Source of the DNA: Porticoccus sp905181945
Lineage (GTDB): Bacteria > Pseudomonadota > Gammaproteobacteria > Pseudomonadales > Porticoccaceae
NCBI RefSeq assembly: GCF_047729555.1
Contig: NZ_CP159825.1
Coordinates: 1,364,001-1,428,000 of the forward strand
Direction of reading: 5' to 3'
DNA: 64,000 nucleotides
Shown here: in pieces, positions 17,996-26,921 of the stretch
How positions within the stretch are numbered: the first letter of the stretch is position 1
How the letters are laid out: each line of letters begins with the position of its first letter
The notes under the pieces: model-generated
What the model was told of the DNA's origin: nothing
What the model saw: the letters and a program-made list of their open reading frames with translations, nothing else
Database searches by the model: none
Made by a program: the position numbers and the translations under genes

Positions 17996-19165
17996 TCAGA
18001 CCAAGCGTACGCTAAAAATCCCCTCTACATTAGAGATTTTTTTCAGCAACTCTTGTGTTGGCTCTGACTCAACATCTATAATATTATAAGCCACATCATT
18101 CCTACTTTTATTCACCATATCAATCACATTGAGGCTGCAGTCAGCCAGCAAAGAAAGCACGCTACCTAAAATTTTAGGTACATTTTTATTACAAAATGTA
18201 ATTCTATATCCGCTATTTTTAGGCATTTTTGTTGCCGGGAAGTTAACTGAATTGCGAACATTTCCTTGTTCCAGATAATCCATCAGTTGATCTGCAGCCA
18301 TGATGGCGCAATTTTCTTCAGCCTCTTCTGTACTAGCGCCAATATGAGGCATCAATATGACATCTTTGCGCCCTAGCAGCTCAGGTGTAGGAAAGTCTGT
18401 AACATATTTGCTCAAATTTTTATGGTCTAAGGCATGTCGCACGGCACTGGAGTCAACTACCTCTTCACGGGCAAAATTAAGCAAAACTGCTGACGCCTTC
18501 ATAAAAGTTAACGTCTCAGCATTAATTAAATGCTTCGTCACATCTAGTGCTGGCACATGCAACGTAATGAAATCTGCTTTAGCCAGCAAACTCTGCAAAT
18601 TATCCATTTTTTCTACTTTGTGGGATAAACGCCAAGCCGCTTCAACAGACATTGCAGGATCAAAGCCAACAACATTCATGCCTAACTCTAGAGCCATATT
18701 GGCCACCATGGAGCCAATGGCACCAAGTCCAACTACACCTAGAGTTTTGCCCATAACCTCAGAACCTGCAAATTGACTTTTTTGCTTCTCAAGCAATTTC
18801 GACATCTCGCCGGCATCCTTGATGTCCGTCAGGCCTTGTACGTAATTCATTCCTCCAAAAATATCTCTTGATGAGATAAATAATGCAGAAGCAATCAGTT
18901 CTTTTACCGCGTTGGCGTTAGCGCCAGGAGTATTAAACACAACGATCCCTTTCTCGGTAAATTTTTCAATTGGGATGTTATTTACGCCGGCGCCGGCCCG
19001 AGCTACAGCTTTAACGCTCATAGGTATCTCTTCATCATGAAGTTTCTGGCTTCTAAGCATAAAAGCGTCTGGATCAACAGCATCACTAGAAACATCATAA
19101 TTTTCAGAATTAAAACGATCTAATCCTTTGGATGAAAGTTTGTTATAAGTGCGAACTCTATACAT
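17996..19165 (-). CDS. serA: D-3-phosphoglycerate dehydrogenase SerA
   Basis: NAD-dependent oxidation of 3-phosphoglycerate, first step of serine synthesis. The 389-residue protein has AVARAGAGVNNIPIEKF near 54, NTPGANANAVKELI near 78, the Rossmann motif GVVGLGAIGSMVA near 143, and a C-terminal ACT-like domain from about 315 (ILGSVLSLLADCSLNVIDMVNKSR). In place of the usual catalytic HIGASTEEAEENCA the sequence keeps H and E. It lies 33 bases after serC, so the two form a serine operon. Confidence 0.93.
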   Translation of the reverse strand: MYRVRTYNKLSSKGLDRFNSENYDVSSDAVDPDAFMLRSQKLHDEEIPMSVKAVARAGAGVNNIPIEKFTEKGIVVFNTPGANANAVKELIASALFISSRDIFGGMNYVQGLTDIKDAGEMSKLLEKQKSQFAGSEVMGKTLGVVGLGAIGSMVANMALELGMNVVGFDPAMSVEAAWRLSHKVEKMDNLQSLLAKADFITLHVPALDVTKHLINAETLTFMKASAVLLNFAREEVVDSSAVRHALDHKNLSKYVTDFPTPELLGRKDVILMPHIGASTEEAEENCAIMAADQLMDYLEQGNVRNSVNFPATKMPKNSGYRITFCNKNVPKILGSVLSLLADCSLNVIDMVNKSRNDVAYNIIDVESEPTQELLKKISNVEGIFSVRLV

Positions 19166-19198
19166 ATCTTTTGCTCTATGTCGGTGATGATTAAGGGG

Positions 19199-20314
19199 TT
19201 ATGCTGCAACCTGATAATACGCCCATTTAAGCCAAGGCATAAGTGTCTCAAGATCTGAAGACTCTATAGTAGCTCCACCCCAAATACGCAATCCAGCCGG
19301 TGCGTCACGGTAAGCGCCTATATCGTAAGCAACTCCTTCCTGCTCTAGTAATTTTACCACCTGTTTTACTTTGTCAGCCTCTAAATCAAGGGTCAAGCAA
19401 ATACTAGTATTTGATAAAGTTTCAGGCTCTTCGGCTAAAAAATTAATCCAGTCATTATGTGCAACAAATTGCTTAATAACACTAAGATTTTTTTCTGACC
19501 TAGCAATAGATGCTCGAACACCCCCTATAGATTTAATCCAACTAAGGGCATCGAGGTAATCTGCCACACACAACATTGAAGGGGTGTTGATGGTTTCTCC
19601 TCTGAAAATACCATCAATTAGCTTGCCGCCCTTAGTAAGTCTAAAAATTTTAGGCATAGGCCAAGGAGGGGTGTAGCTCTCCAGCCTTTGGACAGCACGA
19701 GGACTCAGTATAAGCATGCCGTGAGCTCCCTCACCACCTAAAACTTTTTGCCAGCTGTAGGTAACAACATCAAGTTTTTCCCATGGGAGGCTCATAGCAA
19801 AAACAGCTGATGTTGCATCACAAATAGTTAGCCCAGTTCTATCGGATGCAATCCAGTCGGCCTGTGGAACCTTTACTCCAGAGGTGGTGCCATTCCAAGT
19901 GAAAACTATATCATGATCAGCATTAGCCTGAGAAAGATCAGGAAGTCGCCCATAATCAGCGCCAAAATTATTAACATTTTCAAGTTTTAATTGTTTAATT
20001 ATATCTGTAACCCAGCCTTGACCAAACGACTCCCATGAGAAAACATCGACGTCTTTGGCGCCAAGTAAAGACCACATTGCCATTTCAAAGGCGCCAGTAT
20101 CTGAAGCTGGGACAACGCCAACGAGATAACCTTCAGGAAGCCCTAAAATCTCTGCTGTCTCAAGACAGGCTCGACTCAGAGCAGACTTGCCCACTACGGC
20201 TCGGTGAGAGCGGCCGAGCGACGAAAGATCTAAATTATTTACATCATAGCCAGGTCTTTTACTGCAAGGGCCAGAAGAAAAGTTAGGATTGGCTGGTTTT
20301 TTTGTCGGTTTCAT
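19199..20314 (-). CDS. serC: Phosphoserine aminotransferase SerC (Methanosarcina/alphaproteobacterial type)
   Basis: PLP enzyme converting 3-phosphohydroxypyruvate to phosphoserine. The 371-residue protein has NPNFSSGPCSKRPGY near 8, LGRSHRAVVGKSAL near 33, DATSAVFAM near 167 and the PLP lysine in TYSWQKVLGGEGAHGM near 190. This pattern is that of the subtype found in alphaproteobacteria and Methanosarcina (TIGR01365 as I recall it), not the E. coli type, which reads FNFSAGPA and HRSK. Coupled to serA in the same order as in alphaproteobacteria. Confidence 0.9.
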   Translation of the reverse strand: MKPTKKPANPNFSSGPCSKRPGYDVNNLDLSSLGRSHRAVVGKSALSRACLETAEILGLPEGYLVGVVPASDTGAFEMAMWSLLGAKDVDVFSWESFGQGWVTDIIKQLKLENVNNFGADYGRLPDLSQANADHDIVFTWNGTTSGVKVPQADWIASDRTGLTICDATSAVFAMSLPWEKLDVVTYSWQKVLGGEGAHGMLILSPRAVQRLESYTPPWPMPKIFRLTKGGKLIDGIFRGETINTPSMLCVADYLDALSWIKSIGGVRASIARSEKNLSVIKQFVAHNDWINFLAEEPETLSNTSICLTLDLEADKVKQVVKLLEQEGVAYDIGAYRDAPAGLRIWGGATIESSDLETLMPWLKWAYYQVAA

Positions 20315-20409
20315 ATTTTATTGCCTAAGAATACGAGAAGTTTAAATATTTTTACAATGATAACACTAGGGGCATTCAGCTATCATCTCAAACTAGGCTG
20401 CTGGCATGC

Positions 20410-21051
20410 TTAATTATTTAATTCAGACCGCTCTTTATCAATTAAAAAAGTAGCGACTTTTAACATTTCTCTGGGGCTTCCTGCAGTGCGGCCCGAAATA
20501 CGATATTTTCCGTTAACCACAATTTCTGGGGTGCCTCTTAGGCGATATTGTGCTTGCTTCTTCTCTGCGAAATCTACAGCCATTTCTATAGTTCCTGAAT
20601 TAAATATCTTGGAAAACTTCTCCGCAGTGACACCGTGGGCTAAAAAGAGGCTGGCTATTTCAGATTCATTTTGTAATTTTTCTTTTTCTAAATTCATGGC
20701 ATCAAAAATAACATCATGCATCACATCAAAAATTTTCAAGGCCTGCGCTGTATAATAGGCTTTAGCATGCAGGCGCATCTCGGTCTGCCAAACCGCAGGA
20801 ATGCCAACAAAATAAATATCTTCTAATTGAGCTTTTTGCCATGACTCTAGTATTGGTTTAAAACTATAACAGTGCCCGCACCCGTACCAAAATAAGTCTA
20901 CCACTTCTATTTTTGAAGAGTCCCGAGTTAACACCGGCTCCGGTAAAATTTCATATTGAACACCAGCCTGATAAGGGTCTTCAGATGCTTGGCATAACAA
21001 TGCAGCCGGGAATATCAAAGCAAGCAAGAAATTAGCTAGCACGCGAGCCAT
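20410..21051 (-). CDS. dsbA: Periplasmic thiol:disulfide oxidase DsbA
   Basis: Introduces disulfide bonds into exported proteins. From ATG 21051 (SD AGAGG nine bases ahead; a TTG at 21054 is also in frame) the 213-residue protein has a signal peptide ending near ALLCQA, the active site YGCGHCYSFKP (CGHC rather than the E. coli CPHC), and the cis-Pro loop RGTPEIVVNGKYRI near 172. Same strand and 22 bases after the cytochrome c4 gene; c4-dsbA adjacency is conserved in Pseudomonas relatives. Confidence 0.94.
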   Translation of the reverse strand: MARVLANFLLALIFPAALLCQASEDPYQAGVQYEILPEPVLTRDSSKIEVVDLFWYGCGHCYSFKPILESWQKAQLEDIYFVGIPAVWQTEMRLHAKAYYTAQALKIFDVMHDVIFDAMNLEKEKLQNESEIASLFLAHGVTAEKFSKIFNSGTIEMAVDFAEKKQAQYRLRGTPEIVVNGKYRISGRTAGSPREMLKVATFLIDKERSELNN

Positions 21052-21073
21052 CAATTTGTACCTCTATGGTCAA

Positions 21074-21712
21074 TCATTTTAATCCAGCAATAAAATTGGC
21101 AACTGCATCAATTTCAACATCACTCATATGCTCGGCTACACCACGCATAATTTTTGAGTCTCCATCATTAATTCTAGCATCTTTATTCTGAGGATCGTGG
21201 GCGCCAGTACGCCAAGCTCTTAATTGCTTAGCCGTATACTGGGCATGCTGTCCGCCCAGCAATGGGTATCCGGCAGGACTATTACCCTGTCCAGCAGGAG
21301 AGTGGCATCCTGTACAAGCAGCAACACCAGTTTCAATATTGCCTCCTCGGTATATAGCCTCGCCTTTATCAAGATTATCTTCTTTAGCTCCAGATATCTG
21401 AATATTTTGCGAAGCATAGTAAGCAGCTATATCAGCTAAGTCCTGATCTGAAAAGGAGTCTAATATTCCAGTCATCGAGGCTATGTTGCGTCGGCCTGAC
21501 TTAACATCTTTTAATTGTTTAGTAAGGTACTTTTCACCTTGCCCGGCCAATTTTGGAAAAGAAGCCACTGCGCTGTTACCATCAGAGCCATGGCAACCAG
21601 AACACATGGCTGTTTTTGGTTTACCCAAATCTGCATCACCAGCCGCAAAGCTCAAGGAGCAAGCTATCATGCAACCAAAAACCACAGAAAAATTTAAAAT
21701 CATTTTTTTCAT
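21074..21712 (-). CDS. Dihaem cytochrome c4
   Basis: Periplasmic electron carrier that can feed terminal oxidases. The 212-residue precursor has a signal peptide (CMIACSLSFAAGDA, cleavage near 24) and two similar halves, each with a CxxCH haem site: MCSGCHG near 36 and ACTGCHS near 133, with axial methionines suggested at SMTGILDSF and KIMRGVAEHM. A likely donor for the caa3-type oxidase encoded at 33-37 kb. Divergent from engB across 125 bases. Confidence 0.93.
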   Translation of the reverse strand: MKKMILNFSVVFGCMIACSLSFAAGDADLGKPKTAMCSGCHGSDGNSAVASFPKLAGQGEKYLTKQLKDVKSGRRNIASMTGILDSFSDQDLADIAAYYASQNIQISGAKEDNLDKGEAIYRGGNIETGVAACTGCHSPAGQGNSPAGYPLLGGQHAQYTAKQLRAWRTGAHDPQNKDARINDGDSKIMRGVAEHMSDVEIDAVANFIAGLK

Positions 21713-21837
21713 TAGTTAATCCGCTCTCTGTATTCCGCTACAATGTATAATTAATGTTGTCTTCGTAAAAACTAAGGCATTATATACCAACTCTTCTTGG
21801 ATCTTAATAGTGAAATCAAGATACCTGCAGGTCGCCT

Positions 21838-22443
21838 ATGACTAACAACCTTTTATTCAATAAAGCTGAGTTTTTGCTTAGTGCGCCCTCTATCAAGCAG
21901 GCTCCAGACGATACAGGAAAAGAGGTCGCTTTTGCAGGACGATCAAACGCTGGGAAATCAAGCGCCATTAACACTCTAACAAACAACAAAAAATTAGCTC
22001 GCACCAGCAAAACTCCGGGTCGAACACAGCTACTCAATTTCTTTTCCTTAAGCGAAGACTGTCGTTTAGTGGATCTACCAGGCTATGGATTTGCTAAAGT
22101 TCCCAAAGCAATAAAACAAGCATGGGACCGTAATCTTGCTGTCTATCTCCAAGAAAGACAATCCCTTAAAGGCTTGGTGATGTTAATGGATATTCGCCAC
22201 CCACTTCAGCCATACGACTGGCAGATGGTTCGATGGGCTTCAGCATCCAGCATGCCAATACATCTATTATTAACAAAATCAGACAAATTAAAAACAGGGC
22301 CCGCCAAAAGTACCCTACTAAAAGTAAAGCAAGAGCTCGCGAAAGAGAGCTTGGTAGATAATCTCTCTTTGCAGACTTTTTCGTCTCTCAAAAAAGAGGG
22401 TCTTAGTGAACTCAACGAGCGACTAGGGGTATGGCTAGCATAA
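21838..22443 (+). CDS. engB: Ribosome biogenesis GTPase EngB (YihA/YsxC)
   Basis: Essential GTPase for late 50S subunit assembly. The 201-residue protein has G1 GRSNAGKSSAIN near 34, G2/TRTSKTPGRTQLLNFF near 58, G3 DLPGYGFAKVP near 80 and G4 LTKSDKL near 147. Length matches the family. It is convergent with polA, with a small-RNA gene in the space between, the same layout as the spf/ersA locus. Confidence 0.95.
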   Translation: MTNNLLFNKAEFLLSAPSIKQAPDDTGKEVAFAGRSNAGKSSAINTLTNNKKLARTSKTPGRTQLLNFFSLSEDCRLVDLPGYGFAKVPKAIKQAWDRNLAVYLQERQSLKGLVMLMDIRHPLQPYDWQMVRWASASSMPIHLLLTKSDKLKTGPAKSTLLKVKQELAKESLVDNLSLQTFSSLKKEGLSELNERLGVWLA

Positions 22444-22454
22444 TTTTATGGCAT

Positions 22455-22486
22455 AAAAAAACCCAATCATCGGCAGTGACTGGGTT
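22455..22486 (-). terminator. Terminator of the polA-engB small RNA
   Basis: Minus strand: AACCCA pairs with TGGGTT, extended by TCA/TGA across one mismatch, loop CTGCCGA-like, followed by seven T. The T-run lies only on the minus-strand side, so it serves transcripts from the polA direction and not engB. Confidence 0.8.
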
Positions 22487-22560
22487 ACGCTGTGAGAAGA
22501 AGTCTTTCTTGGGGGAAAGCAGAAGTATCTATTGCGTACTTAATTAGATACCTTTAAGCG
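22455..22560 (-). ncRNA. Predicted small RNA at the spf (Spot 42) / ersA locus
   Basis: Read on the minus strand, downstream of polA: a 5' hairpin (GTATCTA 22551-22545 pairing with TAGATAC 22531-22525), an unpaired pyrimidine-rich stretch holding TTTCCCCCAAG and CTTCTTCTC (about 22520-22495), then a terminator hairpin and T7 tract. This is the architecture of an Hfq-type small RNA. Spot 42 of E. coli and ErsA of P. aeruginosa lie in exactly this polA-engB gap with the same orientation; the terminator arm also resembles that of Spot 42. The 5' end is estimated. No ORF fits. Confidence 0.7.
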
Positions 22561-22613
22561 TTAAAGTTCCGCAAAAAATAAATTATTTTAAAAATATCAT
22601 CATTTAAGTTTTA

Positions 22614-25340
22614 TTAATGCGCCTCATCCCAGTTGTCTCCTTTGCCCAAATCAACCAATAGCGGAACACTTAGGTCTGCAACAGCTGACATACGATTTCT
22701 CAGCCCATCAGTTATCATATCAACTTCGGACTCCGGAACTTCTAAAACAAGCTCATCATGCACCTGCATAATCATTTTAGATCTTAATCCAGCAGCAGCC
22801 AACCAAAAATCTACATCTATCATCGCCAGTTTTATAATATCTGCAGCCGTACCTTGCATAGGGGCGTTTATTGCTGTCCGTTCTGCTGCCTGTCTTCTCA
22901 TTCCATTACTCGAGTTAATTTCTGGCAAATACAGCCGACGGCCAAACAAGGTTTCCACGAAACCTTTTTCAGCAGCAGCTCTACGAGTGTTGTCCATATA
23001 CTCCTTGACACTCGGGTAGCGAGAAAAATACTTATCTATATATTCTTGGGCCTGATGTCGACCAATATGCAGTTGTCGCCCCAAACCAAAAGCTGACATG
23101 CCATATATTAAGCCAAAATTTATAGCTTTTGCGCTTCGTCGTTGGTCTGTGGTCACTTTGTCCAAAGCTACGCCAAATACTTCAGCAGCTGTTGCTTGGT
23201 GGACATCTAGTCCTTGCAAAAATGCATCAGTTAAACCTTTATCTCCAGACAAATGAGCCATTATTCGAAGCTCTATTTGAGAGTAATCTGCAGCTAATAT
23301 TTGAGAGCCTGCGGGTGCAATGAATGCCTGACGAATTCTTCTTCCTTCTGCTGTCCGTATGGGGATATTTTGCAAATTGGGGTCTGATGATGACAGCCTA
23401 CCCGTCGCAGTGACAGCCTGATGATAAGAGGTATGAATACGTCCAGTAACAGGGCTGATCATTTTTGGTAGCTTGTCCGCATAAGTGGACTTTAGTTTAG
23501 ATAAGGTTCGATGTTCTAATAATATTTTTGGCAATGGATAATCTAGCGCTAGTTCCGTCAGCACCTCTTCCTTTGTAGATGGGGCGCCCTTCGCAGTCTT
23601 CTTTAAAATCGGAATATTAAGTTTTTCAAACAGAACTTCGCCCAACTGCTTTGGGGATGCCAAATTAAATTTTTCTCCCGCTAGTTGATATGCCTCTTCC
23701 TCTATTTCTTCAAGCCTAATCCCCAGTTCTTGGCTCTGATCATTGAGCAACTTGGCATCCACCAATGCTCCATTTCTTTCCATACGAGAAAGTACTGGTA
23801 TCAAAGGGACTTCGATTGCGTTAAACACATGCAATAGGCCTTCTTGCTTTTTCAACACGGGGAAAATAGCTTGATGTAGGCGCAAGGTAACATCTGCATC
23901 CTCTGCGGCATAAGGTGCCGCAGTTTCGATCGGCACCTGATTAAAGGTCAATTGACCTGCACCTTTGCCCACAATGTCTTCGAAGTGAATCGTCGTTTCT
24001 TCCAAATATTTTAAAGCCAGACTATCCATGTCATGGCGGCTTCCTATCGAGTTGATCGTATAAGACTCAAGCATGGTGTCGAACTTAATTCCCGACAAAG
24101 TAATCCCATAATTACCAAGAACATTCATGTCATATTTGAGATTTTGGCCTACCTTGAAGGCGGAGGGATTCTCTAAAAGAGGCTTAATTTTTTGTAAAAC
24201 TTGCTCTCGGTTCAGCTGCTCCGGAGCACCCAAGTAATCATGGGCCAAAGGAATATAAGCAGCCTCATAAGGCGCCACAGAAAACGATAGGCCAACAATT
24301 TTGGCCTGCATATAATCTAAACTTGTTGTTTCCGTATCAAAAGAAAAATATTCTGCTAGCTTTATTTTTTCTAACCAGCTATCCAGCTGGTCTTCCGAAT
24401 AAATAATCTGGTAATTTTTTTCTTTAGGCTCAATAAGGGCTGTCGGGGTACCAAGCTGTTCCTTATTAATTGCTAATTCGTTAGCCCATGTTTTGAGCTC
24501 TAGTTTCTTGAACCAAAAAAGAAGTTTATCGTTGTCTGGCTCAACATTGACCAAGTCATCCAGTGTTTGCTCTAACTGGACATTTATTTTTATAGTTGCC
24601 AGCTTATATGAGAGATCTGCTAATTCTTTATGCTCTAGCATCTTGTCTGGTATATTTTTTGCGCCGCGAAATTCTAGGTCCGCTATTTTTTTAACATCCT
24701 TATAAATATCAGCAAACCCGCCAATACCTTGTAATATCGCTAATGCTGTTTTTTCACCCACACCAGGGACCCCTGGTATGTTGTCTGACTTATCGCCCAC
24801 AAGCGCTAGGTAATCAATAATTAATTCTGGAGGGATTCCAAACTTATCAACTACGCCCTGTCTATCCATGTGCGTGTTGGTCATAGTGTTGATCAGGCTG
24901 ACGTATGGTCCGACTAGCTGGGCCATATCTTTGTCGCCGGTAGAAATCACCACATTGCGTTGTTGAGAAGCTGCCTCTACCGCCAGTGTACCTATAACAT
25001 CATCTGCTTCAACACCATCAATAATTAGCATAGGCAGACCCATAGCTTCTATGATTTTATGAATGGGTTCAATTTGAAGGCGTAGATCGTCTGGCATAGA
25101 CGGCCTGTGCGACTTATATTCTACATAGAGATCATCTCTGAAAGTTTTTCCTTTGGCATCAAAAATCACGACGATTGGACTATCCGGAAAATCTTTCATC
25201 ATCCGACGCATCATTGCAATCACACCCTTGACTGCACCAGTAGGATGCCCCGAAGATGTTACTAACGGCGGTAACGCATGAAATGCTCGATAAAGATAAG
25301 AAGATCCGTCCACCAGAATTAGTGGTGCTTTATTTTTCAT
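22614..25340 (-). CDS. polA: DNA polymerase I PolA
   Basis: Replicative gap-filling and repair polymerase. The 908-residue protein has an N-terminal 5'-nuclease (LVDGSSYLYRAFHALPPL at 8-25; GVEADDVIGTLA near 113), a 3'-5' exonuclease with an intact-looking FSFDTETTSLD near 337, and the family A polymerase with TGRLSSSDPNLQNIP near 640, DYSQIELRIMAHLSGD near 678, KAINFGLIYGM near 730 and VHDELVLEVPE near 856. All three domains appear complete. Confidence 0.97.
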   Translation of the reverse strand: MKNKAPLILVDGSSYLYRAFHALPPLVTSSGHPTGAVKGVIAMMRRMMKDFPDSPIVVIFDAKGKTFRDDLYVEYKSHRPSMPDDLRLQIEPIHKIIEAMGLPMLIIDGVEADDVIGTLAVEAASQQRNVVISTGDKDMAQLVGPYVSLINTMTNTHMDRQGVVDKFGIPPELIIDYLALVGDKSDNIPGVPGVGEKTALAILQGIGGFADIYKDVKKIADLEFRGAKNIPDKMLEHKELADLSYKLATIKINVQLEQTLDDLVNVEPDNDKLLFWFKKLELKTWANELAINKEQLGTPTALIEPKEKNYQIIYSEDQLDSWLEKIKLAEYFSFDTETTSLDYMQAKIVGLSFSVAPYEAAYIPLAHDYLGAPEQLNREQVLQKIKPLLENPSAFKVGQNLKYDMNVLGNYGITLSGIKFDTMLESYTINSIGSRHDMDSLALKYLEETTIHFEDIVGKGAGQLTFNQVPIETAAPYAAEDADVTLRLHQAIFPVLKKQEGLLHVFNAIEVPLIPVLSRMERNGALVDAKLLNDQSQELGIRLEEIEEEAYQLAGEKFNLASPKQLGEVLFEKLNIPILKKTAKGAPSTKEEVLTELALDYPLPKILLEHRTLSKLKSTYADKLPKMISPVTGRIHTSYHQAVTATGRLSSSDPNLQNIPIRTAEGRRIRQAFIAPAGSQILAADYSQIELRIMAHLSGDKGLTDAFLQGLDVHQATAAEVFGVALDKVTTDQRRSAKAINFGLIYGMSAFGLGRQLHIGRHQAQEYIDKYFSRYPSVKEYMDNTRRAAAEKGFVETLFGRRLYLPEINSSNGMRRQAAERTAINAPMQGTAADIIKLAMIDVDFWLAAAGLRSKMIMQVHDELVLEVPESEVDMITDGLRNRMSAVADLSVPLLVDLGKGDNWDEAH

Positions 25341-25371
25341 GCGCTGCTCGACTGTGTCTAAAAATTTTATT

Positions 25372-26298
25372 CTACTCTAAACATGTTAGAACTGTTGCAG
25401 AAAAATCGTTGAAAAATTCTATATAGCTACCTTGCCCTAAAGAAACGTTACGACCCATTGCGTCTAATCCTCTAGAGTTTAATTCGAATTTTTCAGCCAA
25501 CTGATCTGCAATTTTATTATTTCTCTGAGGGTAGGTAAAAATACAAGCAGCATTAACACTTAATGTCTCGAGTCTGGCTCTGTGTCGCGCAGTAATCGAG
25601 ACGCCCTCCATTAAATCGATTATTCCTAGCTGGCGAAGCCCGTAATGCTCTATAAAATGCCCATATCCGTCATGTTCAACTATAAAACCTCTTTCTTTAA
25701 CTTGTCTAAATTTTTCTTTTAGCTCTCCATCCATAGTCTTAAGCAATACAGAGAATATCTCGACATTTTTTTTGAAAACAGCCTTATATTCAGGATATCG
25801 ATGGCTCAAAATGCGCTTAAGCTCGTTTACTACCTGTAGGCTATTTTCTGGATTTAACCATAAATGAGGATCCAAATTATATAGGTTGCTATCTTGTCCA
25901 TCTATCACTAAAGAATGATGGTTTTTATAGTTATGTGTATCTTCTTGGTGCCCTAAAATGTTCGTTTCAGGCCACTGGATGTTTTTGAATGTCGTTAGCT
26001 GAATGACGTTGGCTGATGGATAGTTTTCAATTGCCTTAGACAGATGGCTTTCAAGTCCTGGGCCGACCCAAACAAAGAAATCTGCACTTCTAATTGCTCT
26101 GATATCTGAAAACTTAAGCTTATAGTCGTGGGGGGAGACATTGCCTGAGAGCAGCACTTCTACAGGAATCTCATCGCCTACAACTGCTTTTATTAGCATG
26201 GCGACAGGTTTGATTGAAGTCATTATGGTGGGGCCTGCTGAAGCCGCCAAAGGAATATATATCAGGGTAAATAGAATAGTGCTAAAAAATTTAATCAT
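25372..26298 (-). CDS. znuA: Zinc ABC transporter solute-binding protein ZnuA
   Basis: Periplasmic zinc receptor. The 308-residue precursor has a signal peptide ending near LAASA, TSIKPVAMLIKAV near 26, the first metal histidine in GNVSPHDYKL near 55, a short His/Asp-rich loop (HQEDTHNYKNHH, about 115-127), the second histidine region DPHLWLNPEN near 145, and EHDGYGHFIEHYGL near 205. The His loop is shorter than in E. coli. Divergent from zur, with a Zur box 26 bases upstream of the start. Confidence 0.94.
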   Translation of the reverse strand: MIKFFSTILFTLIYIPLAASAGPTIMTSIKPVAMLIKAVVGDEIPVEVLLSGNVSPHDYKLKFSDIRAIRSADFFVWVGPGLESHLSKAIENYPSANVIQLTTFKNIQWPETNILGHQEDTHNYKNHHSLVIDGQDSNLYNLDPHLWLNPENSLQVVNELKRILSHRYPEYKAVFKKNVEIFSVLLKTMDGELKEKFRQVKERGFIVEHDGYGHFIEHYGLRQLGIIDLMEGVSITARHRARLETLSVNAACIFTYPQRNNKIADQLAEKFELNSRGLDAMGRNVSLGQGSYIEFFNDFSATVLTCLE

Positions 26299-26323
26299 CT
26301 TATTTTTTTACCAAAAAATTAAT

Positions 26324-26340
26324 TTGTTATAATATACTAT
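26324..26340. promoter_or_regulatory. Zur operator proximal to znuA
   Basis: TTGTTATAATATACTAT matches 14 of 17 positions of the gammaproteobacterial Zur box core ATGTTATAATATAACAT as I recall it. It ends the znuA-side promoter region, and contains a TATAAT-like element, so zinc-loaded Zur would cover the znuA promoter. Confidence 0.7.
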
Positions 26341-26373
26341 TATTTTTTATAAACTGAAACTAATCTTATAAAA

Positions 26374-26390
26374 ATGATATAAGATAACAT
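26374..26390. promoter_or_regulatory. Zur operator proximal to zur-znuCB
   Basis: ATGATATAAGATAACAT matches 15 of 17 positions of the same Zur core and lies 30 bases ahead of the zur GTG. Its placement predicts autoregulation of zur and repression of znuC-znuB by zinc. Confidence 0.75.
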
Positions 26391-26420
26391 CTTCTTTATA
26401 TAATATTTAGGAATTCAAGC

Positions 26421-26921
26421 GTGCTAACATATTCTCGTCTTGCCTATCAACATCATGATCATCAGCGGTGTGTTGAAACTGCGTTAGAAAAGGCCAGAGT
26501 GTTATGCGAGGAGAGCCATATCAAGCTGACTCCTATTCGAGAAGCTGTACTTAAAACCATCTGGACCAGCCACCAACCATTGGGGGCTTATGATGTTGTA
26601 GACAACTTAGCTTTGAGTGTTCATACGGGTAAGCGCATCAAGGCTCCCACAGTATATCGCGCTATTGAATTTCTTCTTAATCTGGGACTTATTCATCGAA
26701 TTGCTTCACTAAATGCTTATATTGGTCGCTCATTTCCTGAAAAAGATCATAATGATTTTTTTCTTATCTGTCGGATATGCCGTGCCACTGCGGAATGCAG
26801 CACTGAACAGATAGGTGATATTGTTTTACATGCAGCGGAGCGGGTTGGCTTTCAGGTAGAGCTATCAATAATTGAAGTAACTGGGCTTTGTCCAAGGTGT
26901 CAGCAGGAGAAAAAATCATGA
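26421..26921 (+). CDS. zur: Zinc uptake regulator Zur (Fur family)
   Basis: Zinc-sensing repressor. The 166-residue protein has the winged-helix block IKLTPIREAVLKTIWTSHQPLGAYDV near 35-60, PTVYRAIEFLLNLGLIHRI near 82 and the structural zinc cysteines CRICR near 115 and CPRC near 157. The start is GTG 26421 with TAGGA ahead. A histidine-rich N-terminus (YQHHDHQRC) is noticeable. The stop overlaps the znuC ATG (ATGA), so regulator and transporter are coexpressed. Confidence 0.93.
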   Translation: MLTYSRLAYQHHDHQRCVETALEKARVLCEESHIKLTPIREAVLKTIWTSHQPLGAYDVVDNLALSVHTGKRIKAPTVYRAIEFLLNLGLIHRIASLNAYIGRSFPEKDHNDFFLICRICRATAECSTEQIGDIVLHAAERVGFQVELSIIEVTGLCPRCQQEKKS

